Below, piece after piece: positions 28,248 through 38,447 of a DNA stretch of 54,542 bases. The position numbers were made by a program, and so were the translations under genes. The stretch is from the NCBI GenBank assembly GCA_030656035.1, contig JAUSOK010000034.1:1-54542 (forward strand), given 5' to 3'. The stretch comes from Syntrophales bacterium. GTDB taxonomy: Bacteria > Desulfobacterota > Syntrophia > Syntrophales > Fen-1087. The notes beneath the pieces are model-generated. The model was not told where the DNA came from, did no database searches, and worked only from the letters and a program-made list of their open reading frames with translations. Within the stretch, counting starts at the first letter, position 1, and each line of letters opens with the position of its first letter.

Positions 28248-28883
28248 ATGGAAATGGGTATCATAGGTAGAAAGCTGGGCATGACCCAGATTTTTTCTGA
28301 CGACGGCGAAGCCGTAGCCGTGACGGTTGTGGAGACAGAGCCATCTGTCGTGATTCAGAAAAAGACCGGTGAGACGGATGGGTACGAGGCCATTCAACTG
28401 GGGTATGGACGGATCAAACGGAAGAATGTCACCAAGCCCCTGCAGGGACACTTTAAAAAAGCCGATAAGGGAAATTTCAGAATCTTGCGTGAGATTAAAG
28501 CTGCTGCAGATGATTACAGCATAGGCCAGGAGCTGAAGGCCGATCTTTTCCAGGCCGGCGATTATGTGGATGTCATCGGAACCTCGAAAGGAAAGGGATT
28601 TGCCGGGGTTATCAAAAGACACGGATTCAGCGGGGGGCGCGCGACTCACGGTTCCATGTTTCATCGGGCGCCCGGATCCATTGGCGCCAGTGCCGATCCA
28701 TCCCGGGTATTCAAGGGAAAGAAAATGCCGGGTCACATGGGCAGCGAGCGGAAGACCATACAGAACATGCTGGTCTGGCAGGTCAGGTCCGATCAGAATC
28801 TGATCCTGATAAAGGGCGCCATCCCAGGCGGTAAAAGTGGGATCGTTCTGATTAAGAAGGCGAAGAAAAAGGGACGCGGTTAG
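28248..28883 (+). CDS. rplC: 50S ribosomal protein L3
   Basis: Early-assembly protein near the peptidyl transferase centre. [17 protein letters not shown] at the start and the signature [40 protein letters not shown] in the middle; about 211 residues. The start is unclear among GTG 28239, ATG 28248 and ATG 28254; I take 28248, eight bases after GGTG. A 6-bp hairpin CGTCTG-GTTG-CAGACG ends just before it. Confidence 0.95.
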   Translation: MEMGIIGRKLGMTQIFSDDGEAVAVTVVETEPSVVIQKKTGETDGYEAIQLGYGRIKRKNVTKPLQGHFKKADKGNFRILREIKAAADDYSIGQELKADLFQAGDYVDVIGTSKGKGFAGVIKRHGFSGGRATHGSMFHRAPGSIGASADPSRVFKGKKMPGHMGSERKTIQNMLVWQVRSDQNLILIKGAIPGGKSGIVLIKKAKKKGRG

Positions 28884-28896
28884 GGCAGGTGTGATT

Positions 28897-29520
28897 ATGG
28901 CGTTTTTGGATGTATATGATATCGATAACAATAAAGTTTCGCAACTGGAAGTGAGCGATGCCGTATTTGGCGTCGAGGCGAATGCGGCGGCTGTTTATGA
29001 AACGGTCCGAATGCAGATGCTTGCACGACGCCTGGGAACGGCCTCGACCAAAGAGAGAGGCGAGATAAGAGGCGGTGGAAAAAAGCCGTGGCGTCAAAAA
29101 GGGACAGGTCGCGCCCGGGCGGGGACCAGCCGTTCGCCGCTTTGGCGCGGCGGTGGCACCGTCTTTGGGCCGCATCTTAGGGACTATAGCATCAGGGTGC
29201 CGAAGAAGGTAAGGAAATTGGCCCTGATTTCTGCTCTAAGCGTGAAAATGAAGGAGCAGAGGATCCTTGTGCTGAGGGATTTCCCCCTGACAGAGATCAA
29301 GACGAAGAAATTCAAGGAGGTGTTTGACCGTTTCGGATTAAGGAAAGCCCTGTTTGTTATCGATCGGTCGAATCCTGTTCTGGAAAAATCGTCCCGGAAT
29401 ATCCAGGGCGTCAAATTGATTAGAGCAGAGGGGATCAATGTCTATGATCTGTTGGATCATGACCATGTGATCTTTCTGGAGCCCTCTGTAAAAATGATTG
29501 AAGGGGCACTGATGTCATAA
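28897..29520 (+). CDS. rplD: 50S ribosomal protein L4
   Basis: Lines the exit tunnel and, in E. coli, represses its own S10 operon by attenuation. AFLDVYDIDNNKV start, KPWRQKGTGRARAGTSRSPLWRGGG rRNA-binding loop, 207 residues from ATG 28897 (AGGTG upstream); the track adds two residues from a GTG. The stop overlaps the rplW start in TAATG. Confidence 0.96.
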   Translation: MAFLDVYDIDNNKVSQLEVSDAVFGVEANAAAVYETVRMQMLARRLGTASTKERGEIRGGGKKPWRQKGTGRARAGTSRSPLWRGGGTVFGPHLRDYSIRVPKKVRKLALISALSVKMKEQRILVLRDFPLTEIKTKKFKEVFDRFGLRKALFVIDRSNPVLEKSSRNIQGVKLIRAEGINVYDLLDHDHVIFLEPSVKMIEGALMS

Positions 29521-29807
29521 TGGAATTGTATCATGTCATAAAGAGAGCGCTCCTTACGGAGAAGAGCACGATCGCAAGGGATGAAGCCAATAAATATACA
29601 CTTGAGGTCGATCCGAGGGCAAATAAGATCGAGGTTGCCAATGCCGTAGAAAAGCTTTTTAAAGTCAAGGTTCTAAATGTGCAGGTGATGAACGTGACGG
29701 GCAAGAAAAAGCGGATGGGAAAAATTGTCGGCCGGAAGCGCTCATGGAAAAAGGCCATTGTCACCCTGTTGCCGGGCAGTCGTATTGAAATATATGAAGG
29801 CGCATAG
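29520..29807 (+). CDS. rplW: 50S ribosomal protein L23
   Basis: Sits at the tunnel exit and docks trigger factor and SRP. 95 residues with HVIKRALLTEKSTIARDEANKYTLEV and the long loop GKKKRMGKIVGRKRSWKKAIV. Translationally coupled to rplD by a one-base overlap. Confidence 0.96.
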   Translation: MELYHVIKRALLTEKSTIARDEANKYTLEVDPRANKIEVANAVEKLFKVKVLNVQVMNVTGKKKRMGKIVGRKRSWKKAIVTLLPGSRIEIYEGA

Positions 29808-29825
29808 AAGAGAAGGATTGTAGGA

Positions 29826-30647
29826 ATGGCGATCAGAAAATACAAGCCCACATCACCGGGACGGCGGTTTCAGACCTGTTCTGATTTTAAGGAAATCACT
29901 AAGTCCGATCCCGAAAAGAGTCTTTTACGGCCCCTGAAGAAATCGGGCGGACGCAACTGTTATGGAAGAATGACCAGCCGGCATATCGGCGGCGGCCATA
30001 AACAGAGATACAGATTGATTGATTTTCGTCGCGATAAGGCAGACGTGCCGGGGAAAGTGGTATCCATAGAATATGACCCGAACAGAACATCCAGGATTGC
30101 CCTGATTCAGTACCGTGACGGCGACAAACGATATATTATTGCTCCGAACAAGGTCGGTGTCGGGGATGTGGTGATCAGCGGCGAAACGGCAGATATTAAG
30201 CCCGGGAATACCGTTCCCCTGAAAAATATGCCATTGGGTTCTCTGATTCATAACCTGGAGCTCAAGATCGGGCGCGGCGCGCAGATGATCAGGAGCGCCG
30301 GAACCTATGGACAGTTGATGGCCAAAGAAGAGGGATATGCGCAGGTCAGGTTGCCCTCCGGAGAAGTGAGAAAAGTGCTGCTGGCCTGCAAGGCGACCAT
30401 TGGTCAGGTCGGGAATATTGATCACGAGAATGTCAGTATCGGCAAGGCCGGAAGAACAAGATGGCATGGCAGACGCCCAAAAGTACGCGGGGTCGCCATG
30501 AACCCGGTCGATCACCCGATGGGCGGTGGAGAAGGCAAATCTTCCGGCGGACGCCACCCTTGTACGCCTTGGGGGGTGCCGACGAAAGGTCATAAAACAA
30601 GAATCAACAAAAGTACCGATAAATACATTGTGAAAAGAAGAGGATAA
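29826..30647 (+). CDS. rplB: 50S ribosomal protein L2
   Basis: Needed for subunit joining and peptidyl transfer. 273 residues with [22 protein letters not shown] and the C-terminal signature [20 protein letters not shown] containing the critical His. Starts 18 bases after rplW. Confidence 0.98.
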   Translation: MAIRKYKPTSPGRRFQTCSDFKEITKSDPEKSLLRPLKKSGGRNCYGRMTSRHIGGGHKQRYRLIDFRRDKADVPGKVVSIEYDPNRTSRIALIQYRDGDKRYIIAPNKVGVGDVVISGETADIKPGNTVPLKNMPLGSLIHNLELKIGRGAQMIRSAGTYGQLMAKEEGYAQVRLPSGEVRKVLLACKATIGQVGNIDHENVSIGKAGRTRWHGRRPKVRGVAMNPVDHPMGGGEGKSSGGRHPCTPWGVPTKGHKTRINKSTDKYIVKRRG

Positions 30648-30648
30648 C

Positions 30649-30930
30649 GTGGCGCGTTCAGTCAAGAAGGGTGCATATATTGAGGAAAAGCTTCTTGAGA
30701 AGGTCAGGAAAGCGGAGGCTTCAGGAAGCAAAGGAGTCATTAAGACTTGGTCACGGCGCTCAACGGTCGTTCCTGAATTAATCGGACAGACATTTGCCGT
30801 CCACAACGGCAAGAAATTTGTTCCGGTTTTCGTAACGGAAAACATGGTGGGACATAAGCTCGGTGAATTTTCGCCCACAAGAACATTCTACAGTCACGCC
30901 GGCGATCGTAAGTCAAAAGTACGCAAATGA
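30649..30930 (+). CDS. rpsS: 30S ribosomal protein S19
   Basis: Head protein binding 16S rRNA with S13. 93 residues, [15 protein letters not shown] and [27 protein letters not shown]. The start is GTG, one base after the rplB stop; no ATG alternative exists. Its stop lies in the stem of a perfect 8-bp hairpin. Confidence 0.97.
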   Translation: MARSVKKGAYIEEKLLEKVRKAEASGSKGVIKTWSRRSTVVPELIGQTFAVHNGKKFVPVFVTENMVGHKLGEFSPTRTFYSHAGDRKSKVRK

Positions 30931-30950
30931 TCTTTTGGCATTAAGATCAT
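30927..30950 (+). promoter_or_regulatory. Hairpin over the rpsS stop codon
   Basis: ATGATCTT and AAGATCAT form a perfect 8-bp stem with loop TTGGCATT. The rpsS TGA is in the left arm and the rplV ribosome site lies just beyond. No T-run. Possible coupling or processing element. Confidence 0.4.
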
Positions 30951-30970
30951 GATTTGGAGTTTACAGAGAT

Positions 30971-31303
30971 ATGGAAGCGAAAGCGGTTGCTAAGTATATC
31001 AGGATGTCTCCGCAGAAGGCAAAGCTTGTAGCGGATTTGGTCCGGGGAAAGAAAGCTCAGGAGGCAGAGAAAATCCTGATTTTTACACGGAAATATGCGG
31101 CGGGCGTGATCGGGAAAGTATTGAAGTCCGCTGTCGCCAATGCCAAGCAGAATCCGAATATCGATGATACGATTCTTTACATAAAAAGCATTTCTGTGGA
31201 TCAGGGGCCGTCCTTGAAGCGATGGCGGGCCCGGGCGCAGGGAAGGGCCGCTGCGATTAAGAAGCGAATGAGCCATATCACAATCATCCTGGATGAACAG
31301 TAA
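30971..31303 (+). CDS. rplV: 50S ribosomal protein L22
   Basis: Tunnel protein; its beta hairpin is a macrolide-resistance site. 110 residues with AVAKYIRMSPQKAKLVADLVRGK and the loop QGPSLKRWRARAQGRAAAIKKRMSHITI. The ATG has a TTTGGAG site about nine bases upstream. Confidence 0.97.
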   Translation: MEAKAVAKYIRMSPQKAKLVADLVRGKKAQEAEKILIFTRKYAAGVIGKVLKSAVANAKQNPNIDDTILYIKSISVDQGPSLKRWRARAQGRAAAIKKRMSHITIILDEQ

Positions 31304-31323
31304 GCGTTTGAGGAGGTGACAGT

Positions 31324-31974
31324 TTGGGGCAGAAGGTTAACCCGATCGGGTTAAGATTAGGCGGCATTAAGACTTGGCAGTCGCTCTGGTTTGCAGACAA
31401 ACATTATAAAGAACTGCTTCATGAGGATATCAAGATCAGAAAATACCTCAAGAAGAAATTATTTCATGCCGGTATTTCGCACATCGATATCGAGCGGGCG
31501 GCAAACAAGGCCAAAGTGAATATCTACACGGCCCGTCCGGGCATCATTATCGGCAAAAAAGGGTCAGAAATTGATAAACTCAAGAAGGACCTTGAAAAGG
31601 ACGTCACCAAAAGTGATATCATCATCAATATCCTCGAAGTGCGGAAGCCGGAAATTGATGCGCAGCTGGTTGCAGAAAACATTGCCATGCAATTGGAGAG
31701 ACGCGTCGCCTTTCGCCGGGCCATGAAAAAGTGCGTCACATCGGCGCTCAAGTTCGGCGCCAAAGGGATCAGGGTCGGTTGCGCCGGCAGGCTGGGAGGG
31801 GCTGAAATGGCCCGCTCGGAGTGGTACCGTGAAGGCAGGGTGCCCCTGCATACGCTCAGGGCCGATATTGATTGCGGCTTTACTGAGGCCCACACGGCTT
31901 ACGGACTGATCGGTGTAAAAGTGCTGATCTTTCATGGAGAAGTTCTGCCTGTAAGGAAAGAGAAAGAGAAATAA
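31324..31974 (+). CDS. rpsC: 30S ribosomal protein S3
   Basis: mRNA-entry protein with helicase role. 216 residues: [14 protein letters not shown] at the start, KH domain with [12 protein letters not shown], and C-terminal [30 protein letters not shown]. The start is TTG behind GAGG (spacing eight); MGQKVNP is the universal S3 start, so the TTG is solid. Confidence 0.97.
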   Translation: MGQKVNPIGLRLGGIKTWQSLWFADKHYKELLHEDIKIRKYLKKKLFHAGISHIDIERAANKAKVNIYTARPGIIIGKKGSEIDKLKKDLEKDVTKSDIIINILEVRKPEIDAQLVAENIAMQLERRVAFRRAMKKCVTSALKFGAKGIRVGCAGRLGGAEMARSEWYREGRVPLHTLRADIDCGFTEAHTAYGLIGVKVLIFHGEVLPVRKEKEK

Positions 31975-32025
31975 GAAATAGTTTTTTAGAAAGAAATTTG
32001 GAACAAATGCTGAGGCTCTCAAATT

Positions 32026-32448
32026 ATGCTATCACCGAAGCGAGTTAAATATAGAAAGTTGCAGCGAGGACGTATGGGCGGGAAGGCGATCCGGGGCAGC
32101 CAGATCACCTTTGGTGCATTTGGTCTGCAGGCAACAGAATGCGGCTGGGTTACAGCGCGGCAGATTGAAGCGGCGCGGATTGCCATGACACGCCATGTTA
32201 AGCGAGGCGGTAAAATATGGATCAGGGTTTTCCCCCACAAGTCCATTACCCGAAAACCGGCGGAAACCCGTATGGGGAAGGGAAAGGGCGCCCCGGAAGA
32301 ATGGGTGGCGGTGGTGCGGCCCGGATTTGTTTTATATGAGATGGAAGGTGTGTCCAGGGAAGAAGCCCGTGAAGCGTTCCGATTGGCATCCCATAAGCTA
32401 TCCATATCCACAAAGTTTCTGACACGGGAGTTGTCTGATGAAAATTAA
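32026..32448 (+). CDS. rplP: 50S ribosomal protein L16
   Basis: Stabilises tRNA in the A and P sites. 140 residues: [63 protein letters not shown]. Its last 11 bases overlap rpmC. Confidence 0.97.
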   Translation: MLSPKRVKYRKLQRGRMGGKAIRGSQITFGAFGLQATECGWVTARQIEAARIAMTRHVKRGGKIWIRVFPHKSITRKPAETRMGKGKGAPEEWVAVVRPGFVLYEMEGVSREEAREAFRLASHKLSISTKFLTRELSDEN

Positions 32449-32632
32449 GGAAATCAGAGATTTGAATATGGATGAATTAACCCAGAAAGAAAGGGAAGCA
32501 GTGGAGGAGATGTTTCGCCTGCGCCTGCGTCATTCTACGGGTCAATTGGACTCGTCGGCCGCATTGAATCGTGTTCGCCGAGATATCGCCCGCATAAAAA
32601 CGGTCCGGAGGGAAAAGGAGGTTCGCACGTAA
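32438..32632 (+). CDS. rpmC: 50S ribosomal protein L29
   Basis: Small two-helix protein near the tunnel exit. 64 residues: [47 protein letters not shown]. Overlaps rplP and ends three bases before rpsQ. Confidence 0.96.
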   Translation: MKIKEIRDLNMDELTQKEREAVEEMFRLRLRHSTGQLDSSAALNRVRRDIARIKTVRREKEVRT

Positions 32633-32635
32633 TCC

Positions 32636-32893
32636 ATGGATAATCGGGGGAATAAAAGGACCATCAAGGGAGTCGTCGTGAGCAATAAAATGGACAAGAC
32701 CATTGTTGTCCGGGCGGTGAGACTGGTCAAACATGCGGTTTTTCGCAAATATGTCAGAAGTTATGAGAAATACAAGGCCCATGATGAACTCAATCGTTGT
32801 AGTGTCGGCGATAAAGTGATTATTGTTGAGTCACGCCCGTTGAGCCGCGATAAGCGCTGGCGGATGCGTGAGATTCTCGAAAAGGCAAAATAG
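32636..32893 (+). CDS. rpsQ: 30S ribosomal protein S17
   Basis: Primary 16S-binding OB-fold protein. 85 residues with KRTIKGVVVSNKMDKTIVVR and VGDKVIIVESRPLSRDKRWRM. Order L16-L29-S17 is canonical. Confidence 0.97.
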   Translation: MDNRGNKRTIKGVVVSNKMDKTIVVRAVRLVKHAVFRKYVRSYEKYKAHDELNRCSVGDKVIIVESRPLSRDKRWRMREILEKAK

Positions 32894-32930
32894 CAGTAGT
32901 ACAGAGGCAGTCAGATAGGCGGGGTTATTT

Positions 32931-33299
32931 ATGATTCAGATGCAGACTGTTTTGAATGTAGCGGATAATTCCGGTGCAAAAAAGGTTGCATGTATAAAGG
33001 TTCTGGGCGGCTCGAAAAGAAGGTATGCCGGTGTGGGGGATGTCATCGTGGTATCCGTGAAAGAAGCAATACCGAATTCGAAAGTCAAGAAAGGGGATGT
33101 CATGAAGGCCGTCATCGTGCGGACCGCCAAGGAAACGCGCCGCCCGGATGGATCTTTTTTGAAATTCGATGATAATTCGGCGGTGCTGATTAATAATCAG
33201 ATGGAGCCGGTCGGCACGCGTATCTTCGGACCCGTCGCTCGCGAGCTCAGAGCGAAGCAGTTTATGAAAATCATCTCTTTGGCCCCGGAGGTTTTATAG
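32931..33299 (+). CDS. rplN: 50S ribosomal protein L14
   Basis: Intersubunit-bridge protein of 122 residues, the family size: [34 protein letters not shown] and C-terminal [24 protein letters not shown]. First gene of the spc section. Confidence 0.98.
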   Translation: MIQMQTVLNVADNSGAKKVACIKVLGGSKRRYAGVGDVIVVSVKEAIPNSKVKKGDVMKAVIVRTAKETRRPDGSFLKFDDNSAVLINNQMEPVGTRIFGPVARELRAKQFMKIISLAPEVL

Positions 33300-33353
33300 A
33301 GATCTGCGGGCCGCTTTTTGAGAACATCCGCAGGATAGCGCAAAGGACTGAAG

Positions 33354-33674
33354 ATGCAGAAAATAAAACTGAAAAAAGGCGACGCCGTAAAGGTTCTTAC
33401 CGGCAAGGACGCAGGAAAGACCGGCAAGATCCTGAAGGTGATCGGCAAAGAAAATAAGATTGTGGTTGAAAAACTCAATCTGATCAAGAAACATCAGCGG
33501 CCTGACGCTCGCGGGAAAGGGGGAATTGTTGAGAAAGAAGCGCCCCTGGAAACATCGAATGTCATGTTTGTGTGCAATAAATGCAATGTCGGTGTCCGGA
33601 TTGGCTATAAAATTCTGGATGATGGGAAAAAAGTCCGCCTCTGTAAAAAATGCGGCGAAATCTTGGATGCATAG
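33354..33674 (+). CDS. rplX: 50S ribosomal protein L24
   Basis: Assembly initiator for the 50S. KOW motif [21 protein letters not shown] near the start; the C-terminal third adds a zinc-ribbon-like CNKC...CKKC pair, as in many L24 of this group. 106 residues. It follows rplN by 54 bases, a gap with a weak CTGCGG/CCGCAG stem. Confidence 0.96.
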   Translation: MQKIKLKKGDAVKVLTGKDAGKTGKILKVIGKENKIVVEKLNLIKKHQRPDARGKGGIVEKEAPLETSNVMFVCNKCNVGVRIGYKILDDGKKVRLCKKCGEILDA

Positions 33675-33682
33675 GTTATAAA

Positions 33683-34222
33683 ATGGCAAGATTAAAAACA
33701 TATTACGAGAAAAAAGTCGTCCCCGCCTTAATTGAGGTCTTTCAGTACAAGAATCGTATGGAAGTGCCGAAAATTGAAAAAATTGTTGTGAATATGGGGC
33801 TGGGCGAGGCGAGCCAGAATATCAAGATACTCGATGGCGCCGTTCAGGAGCTCGCGACGATCACGGGACAGAAGCCGGTTATTACAAAGGCCAGGAAATC
33901 CATCGCGACGTTCAAGCTTCGCCAGGGGATGTCAATCGGGTGTTGTGTCACCCTCAGGAGCGAGCGGATGTATGAGTTCTTTGATCGGCTGGTAAATGTG
34001 AATCTTCCCAGAGTCAGGGATTTCAGGGGCATCTCTGCAAAATCTTTCGATGGAAGAGGCAATTTTGCCATGGGGCTGAAGGAGCAAATTATCTTTCCTG
34101 AAATCGACTATGACAAAATCGATAAAGTCAAAGGGATGAATATAGTGATTACCACCTCGGCGAAGACCGACGAGGAAGCCAGGCAGTTGTTAAAGCTTAT
34201 GGGTGTGCCCTTTAAAAATTAA
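33683..34222 (+). CDS. rplE: 50S ribosomal protein L5
   Basis: 5S rRNA-binding protein of the central protuberance. [16 protein letters not shown] start (ATG 33683), [36 protein letters not shown] and [19 protein letters not shown]. The track starts 11 residues earlier inside rplX; the 179-residue form is normal. Confidence 0.97.
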   Translation: MARLKTYYEKKVVPALIEVFQYKNRMEVPKIEKIVVNMGLGEASQNIKILDGAVQELATITGQKPVITKARKSIATFKLRQGMSIGCCVTLRSERMYEFFDRLVNVNLPRVRDFRGISAKSFDGRGNFAMGLKEQIIFPEIDYDKIDKVKGMNIVITTSAKTDEEARQLLKLMGVPFKN

Positions 34223-34237
34223 AGTTTGCGGAAAATG

Positions 34238-34283
34238 GGGACAGCGCCCCTATTTTACCGCAGGAAAATAGGGGCGCTGTCCC
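34238..34283. repeat. REP-like perfect palindrome between rplE and rpsN
   Basis: GGGACAGCGCCCCTATTTT is followed, after the 8-base ACCGCAGG, by its exact reverse complement: 19-bp arms and a 46-base element. The outer bases (GCGGAAAAT and AAAATTCCCG) extend the symmetry imperfectly. Sequences with GGGACAGCGCC cores resemble REP elements mobilised by RAYT-type transposases in this part of the bacterial tree, from memory. No T-run follows, so it is not a normal terminator. It lies in an 84-base gap of the spc operon. Confidence 0.85.
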
Positions 34284-34306
34284 AAAATTCCCGTGGAGGC
34301 ATTGGT

Positions 34307-34492
34307 TTGGCAAAAAAATCTTTAATCGCGAAGGCAAAAAGGTCGGCAAAATATCCAGTTCGAGACTATAATCGTTGCCCGTTGTGCGGTCGGCCTCGGG
34401 CCTATTATCGGAAGTTTGATATGTGTAGAATATGCCTCAGGAATCTTGCTCTCAAGGGCGAGATCCCGGGTGTCATAAAATCCAGTTGGTAA
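34307..34492 (+). CDS. rpsZ: 30S ribosomal protein S14, zinc type
   Basis: [21 protein letters not shown] then CPLCG and CRICLR, a four-Cys zinc site; 61 residues, the short type Z form. The start is TTG with GGAGG seven bases upstream. The track's longer ORF from 34226 is an artefact: its extra 27 residues translate the palindrome. Downstream rpsH is 22 bases away. Confidence 0.96.
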   Translation: MAKKSLIAKAKRSAKYPVRDYNRCPLCGRPRAYYRKFDMCRICLRNLALKGEIPGVIKSSW

Positions 34493-34514
34493 GAGAATTT
34501 TCAAGGAGCTTTTT

Positions 34515-34916
34515 ATGGGAATGACCGATCCGATTGCAGACATGCTCACAAGGATCAGAAATGCGAATAGCGTCCGTTTCAAGAGCGTTGATGTCTTGTT
34601 GTCACGCATGAATCTTCATCTGGCGGAAGTGCTGAAGAAAAATGGTTATATAAGCGGTTATGACACCAAAAAGCCGGACGGCGATTTCGGGATGCTGCGG
34701 ATCTATCTCAAATATGCGGATGCCAAACGTGCCGTCATCACCGATATCCAGAGGGTCAGCAGACCCGGGCGGCGCGTCTATGTAAAAAGTGAAAAAATAC
34801 CAAAGGTATTGAATGGATATGGAATTGCCATCCTTTCCACGTCCCGGGGCATCATAACGGACAATGATGCCAGACAATTGAATGTCGGTGGCGAGGTCCT
34901 TTGTAATGTCTGGTAG
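34515..34916 (+). CDS. rpsH: 30S ribosomal protein S8
   Basis: Central 16S-binding protein and spc-operon repressor in E. coli. 133 residues, MTDPIADMLTRIRNAN, C-terminal GIAILSTSRGIITDNDARQLNVGGEVLCNVW. AAGGAG lies six bases before the ATG. Confidence 0.97.
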   Translation: MGMTDPIADMLTRIRNANSVRFKSVDVLLSRMNLHLAEVLKKNGYISGYDTKKPDGDFGMLRIYLKYADAKRAVITDIQRVSRPGRRVYVKSEKIPKVLNGYGIAILSTSRGIITDNDARQLNVGGEVLCNVW

Positions 34917-34957
34917 ATGGCGCCATCAGAACGTGCAAGACAAATGGAGATTCTTTC

Positions 34958-35497
34958 ATGTCAAGAATAGGTAAAAAGCCCATCTTGTTACCTGCGGGCG
35001 TCAAGGTCATTCTGAATCAGGCGAATCTCAGCGTGCAGGGGCCGAAGGGGATGCTGTCGATGGAGGTTCCGCAAGGCGTCGAGGTGGCACTGGAGGATAA
35101 TGTTGTCATAGTCAAAAAAACGTCCGACGACCGGAAAGCCAGGTGCTACCATGGGCTCACGAGAACATTGGTGGATAATATGGTCACGGGGGTGAGTGCG
35201 GGGTTTGAAAAGAAACTAGAAATTTCCGGGGTCGGCTACCGTGCGGAGGCCAGTCATGACAGGCTCAAGCTGGTGATCGGATATTCCAGCCCGTCTGAGT
35301 ATGTCATCCCTGAAGGGATTGCCGTCAAGGTCGATAAGCTGGTAAATATCGTCGTATCCGGCATCGATAAACAGGTGGTGGGACGCGTTGCCGCTGAGAT
35401 CAGGGCATTGAGGAAGCCGGAGCCGTACAAAGGTAAAGGGATTCGGTATGCCGGTGAGCAGATCAGACGGAAAGTGGGCAAATCCGTCGGAAGTTGA
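34958..35497 (+). CDS. rplF: 50S ribosomal protein L6
   Basis: Two-domain protein near the sarcin-ricin loop, 179 residues. SRIGKKPILLPAGV start and the signature RKPEPYKGKGIRYAGEQIRRKVGKSVGS near the end. Confidence 0.97.
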   Translation: MSRIGKKPILLPAGVKVILNQANLSVQGPKGMLSMEVPQGVEVALEDNVVIVKKTSDDRKARCYHGLTRTLVDNMVTGVSAGFEKKLEISGVGYRAEASHDRLKLVIGYSSPSEYVIPEGIAVKVDKLVNIVVSGIDKQVVGRVAAEIRALRKPEPYKGKGIRYAGEQIRRKVGKSVGS

Positions 35498-35533
35498 TCA
35501 TTAAAAAAACACCAGGGGAGAAGGACCACGCGT

Positions 35534-35941
35534 GTGATCCGCAGGGTGGTGTTATCGAATGAACGGGGTAGAACATTGGCTTCGAAAAAAATTGAAAAGA
35601 TCAGAGCGAAACGGACAAAAAGGGTAAGGGCCAGGATGTTTGGGACAGACGGGAAACCTCGTCTTTCTCTGTTCAGAAGCGCTAATCATATTTATGTGCA
35701 GGCCATAGATGATGATTTGAAAAAAACACTGGCAGAGGCTTCAACCCTGAGCAAGGATTTGCGTGAAAAACTGTCCGGCATGAAAAAAGTGGATCAGGCG
35801 AGGGAAGTCGGCAAATTCGTTTCGAAACGATTACAGGCGATCGGCATCGAACGCGTGGTATTCGATCGGGGACGTTATCTTTACCATGGTCGTGTCAAGG
35901 CGCTTGCGGAGGCGGCCAGAGAAGCGGGACTAAAATTTTAA
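35534..35941 (+). CDS. rplR: 50S ribosomal protein L18
   Basis: Escorts 5S rRNA into the 50S. The core [34 protein letters not shown] and C-terminal [22 protein letters not shown] are typical. GTG 35534 has AAGGA eight bases upstream and gives 135 residues; an in-frame TTG at 35576 would give 121, closer to the family. I keep the one with the better ribosome site but the start is open. Confidence 0.94.
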   Translation: MIRRVVLSNERGRTLASKKIEKIRAKRTKRVRARMFGTDGKPRLSLFRSANHIYVQAIDDDLKKTLAEASTLSKDLREKLSGMKKVDQAREVGKFVSKRLQAIGIERVVFDRGRYLYHGRVKALAEAAREAGLKF

Positions 35942-35976
35942 ACACGGCATTATCTCATAAATGTGCGAAATAAAAG

Positions 35977-36489
35977 ATGGCTGGAAAAGAAAAAATGGAA
36001 GAATTTGATCTGCTCGACAGGGTAATCGCGATTAACAGAACCGCTAAGGTGGTCAAGGGGGGGCGCCGATTCAGATTCAGCGCCGTTGTGGTTGTCGGTG
36101 ACGGTAACGGCGCCGTCGGCGCCGGGCTTGGTAAAGCCCACGAAGTGCCGGAGGCAATCAGAAAAGGAACGGAACAGGCCAAAAAGAATATGACCAAGGT
36201 GGCTGTTCTGAACAGGACCATTCCCTATGAAATCATCGGTCAATACGGAGCCGGCAAAGTCCTGCTGAAGCCGGCCTCTGAGGGGACGGGGCTGATTGCG
36301 GGCGGGGCTGTCCGGGCGGTACTCGAGGTTGCCGGTGTGCATAATGTGTTGACCAAGTGTCTCGGATCCCATAATCCGCACAATCTGGTCAAGGCAACCA
36401 TTGATGGTCTTCGACGTCTCCGGGATCCGAATGATATTGCTATGCTGAGGGGCATACGCCCTGCGGAAATGAACGCACTGAATAAATGA
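35977..36489 (+). CDS. rpsE: 30S ribosomal protein S5
   Basis: Accuracy protein. 170 residues with [41 protein letters not shown] and the C-terminal [20 protein letters not shown]. The stop overlaps the upstream rpmD start candidate. Confidence 0.97.
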   Translation: MAGKEKMEEFDLLDRVIAINRTAKVVKGGRRFRFSAVVVVGDGNGAVGAGLGKAHEVPEAIRKGTEQAKKNMTKVAVLNRTIPYEIIGQYGAGKVLLKPASEGTGLIAGGAVRAVLEVAGVHNVLTKCLGSHNPHNLVKATIDGLRRLRDPNDIAMLRGIRPAEMNALNK

Positions 36490-36497
36490 GGTGGTTT

Positions 36498-36695
36498 GTG
36501 CGAAATAAGCTCAAAATAACACTGGTTAAAAGTTACATCGGCCGCCCCGCGCAGCAAAGAAAGGTCTTGGCGGGAATGGGGCTTGGCAAACTGAACCGAT
36601 CTGTTTTCCTGGAGGATACCCCGGAGATCAGGGGGATGGTCAAAAAGGTCTGTCATCTGGTTTCCATGGAAGAAGTAAAGGGGAATGACATATGA
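36498..36695 (+). CDS. rpmD: 50S ribosomal protein L30
   Basis: [39 protein letters not shown], the L30 pattern. The track starts at ATG 36486, overlapping rpsE; GTG 36498 follows GAGG by six bases and gives 65 residues starting MRNKLK, closer to the family, so I prefer it. The ATG cannot be excluded. Overlaps rplO by four bases. Confidence 0.93.
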   Translation: MRNKLKITLVKSYIGRPAQQRKVLAGMGLGKLNRSVFLEDTPEIRGMVKKVCHLVSMEEVKGNDI

Positions 36696-37135
36696 ATTTG
36701 AGTTCGTTGCAGCCACCGGCAGGTTCCCGGAAAAAGCGAAAAAGGGTTGGACGCGGGGACGGTTCCGGACATGGCGGGACGTCCTGCAGGGGCGCCAAAG
36801 GCCAGAATGCGCGTTCCGGAGGCGGAACGAGGCCAGGCTTTGAGGGGGGGCAAATGCCTCTGGCAAGAAGACTGCCGAAGAGGGGGTTTCGCAATATCTT
36901 CCGAAAAATTATTGTTGCTATTAATATCGAGCAGTTAAATAAATTCCCGGCAGGGTCCGTCATTGACGCGGAGAGTCTCATCCGGGCCGGTCTCGTGAAT
37001 AGAAAATACGACGGTATCAAGCTACTGGGCAAGGGGATGATTGATTATCCCCTTTCGGTGAAAGTGGACATGGTCAGCCAGGGGGCCAGAACCAAAATTG
37101 AAGCTGCCGGCGGGTCGATTATAGAGGTCAACTGA
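36692..37135 (+). CDS. rplO: 50S ribosomal protein L15
   Basis: Late-assembly protein of 147 residues: [35 protein letters not shown]-type Gly/Arg-rich N-terminus, [17 protein letters not shown], and a compact C-terminal domain. Couples to secY, which starts two bases after its stop. Confidence 0.97.
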   Translation: MNLSSLQPPAGSRKKRKRVGRGDGSGHGGTSCRGAKGQNARSGGGTRPGFEGGQMPLARRLPKRGFRNIFRKIIVAINIEQLNKFPAGSVIDAESLIRAGLVNRKYDGIKLLGKGMIDYPLSVKVDMVSQGARTKIEAAGGSIIEVN

Positions 37136-37136
37136 T

Positions 37137-38447
37137 TTGTTAGGTGGTTTAAAAAATATTTCCAAGATACCGGAGCTGCAGAAGCGGATACTTTTTACCT
37201 TTCTGATGCTCATCGTTTATCGGATCGGCGCCCATGTGACGACGCCGGGGATAGACACGGCAGCGCTGGCCGCTTTTTTTGCGCAAGCAAAGGGATCATT
37301 GCTGGGGCTCTTTGACATGTTTGCCGGTGGCGCCTTGAGCAATCTGTCCGTCTTTGCCCTAGGGATCATGCCATATATCAGCGCATCCATTATTCTCCAG
37401 CTGTTGACGGTAGCCATTCCCCATCTGGAAAAATTATCCAAGGAAGGCGATGCCGGCAGAAGAAAGATTACCCAGTACACGCGCTATGGGACGGTAATTC
37501 TTAGTGTCATTCAGGGATTCGGCATTGCCATCGGTCTGGAAAACATGGCCGGTCCGACGGGGGTGTCGATCGTCATTGAACCTGGATGGGCCTTTAGAAT
37601 GATGACGGTGATTACCCTGACAGCCGGTACGGCCTTTATCATGTGGATCGGTGAACAGATCACGGAAAAGGGGATCGGCAACGGAATTTCTCTGATCATT
37701 TTTGCCGGGATCGTATGCGGGGCCCCGACGGCGATTTTCAGCACCTTCAGCCTGATGTCTGCAGGGGAGATGGGTATCTTTGCCATCATTTTTTTAATCG
37801 TCATGATGGTCGCAGTGGTGGGCGTCATCGTCTTTGTGGAAAGCGGCCAGCGGCGGATCCCGGTTCAATATGCAAAGCGGATTGTAGGAAGAAAGATGTA
37901 CGGCGGTCAAACGACTCACCTGCCTTTAAAGGTCAATACGGCAGGCGTGATTCCGCCCATTTTTGCGTCTTCCATTATCATGTTTCCCGCAACCATAGCG
38001 AATTTTATTCCCCATCCGTGGATGAAGTCCATCGCCGACGCCCTGGTGCCGGGACGCGTCGGGTATGAGCTGCTCTACGTCGCCTTTATTGTTTTTTTCT
38101 GTTACTTTTATACGGCAGTGACCTTTAATCCTGTGGATGTGGCCGACAATATGAAAAAGTACGGCGGTTATGTGCCGGGAATCCGGCCGGGAAAGAAAAC
38201 GGCGGATTACATTGATGACGTGCTGACCCGGTTGACCTTCAGCGGTGCGATTTACGTTTCGGCGGTTTGCGTCCTTCCCAGTATTCTGATCAGTTACTTC
38301 AACGTACCCTTTTATTTTGGGGGAACGGCGCTTTTGATCGTTGTCGGGGTTGCCCTCGATACGGCGGGCCAGATTGAAACGCATCTGCTGACGAGGCAGT
38401 ATGAAGGTTTTATGAAGAAAGGGCGGATTGCCGCCAGGAGGCGGTGA
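37137..38447 (+). CDS. secY: Preprotein translocase subunit SecY
   Basis: Channel of the Sec translocon with ten membrane helices over 436 residues. [21 protein letters not shown] (TM1), a plug region [25 protein letters not shown], and [10 protein letters not shown] in the ribosome-binding loop. The start is TTG with GAGGT eight bases upstream. In most bacteria adk follows; here map follows directly. Confidence 0.97.
   Translation: MLGGLKNISKIPELQKRILFTFLMLIVYRIGAHVTTPGIDTAALAAFFAQAKGSLLGLFDMFAGGALSNLSVFALGIMPYISASIILQLLTVAIPHLEKLSKEGDAGRRKITQYTRYGTVILSVIQGFGIAIGLENMAGPTGVSIVIEPGWAFRMMTVITLTAGTAFIMWIGEQITEKGIGNGISLIIFAGIVCGAPTAIFSTFSLMSAGEMGIFAIIFLIVMMVAVVGVIVFVESGQRRIPVQYAKRIVGRKMYGGQTTHLPLKVNTAGVIPPIFASSIIMFPATIANFIPHPWMKSIADALVPGRVGYELLYVAFIVFFCYFYTAVTFNPVDVADNMKKYGGYVPGIRPGKKTADYIDDVLTRLTFSGAIYVSAVCVLPSILISYFNVPFYFGGTALLIVVGVALDTAGQIETHLLTRQYEGFMKKGRIAARRR

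Noticed and set aside
34226-34306. N-terminal extension of S14 in the ORF track
   Set aside because: It translates the palindrome; zinc-type S14 is 61 residues and a TTG with GGAGG at ideal spacing gives exactly that.
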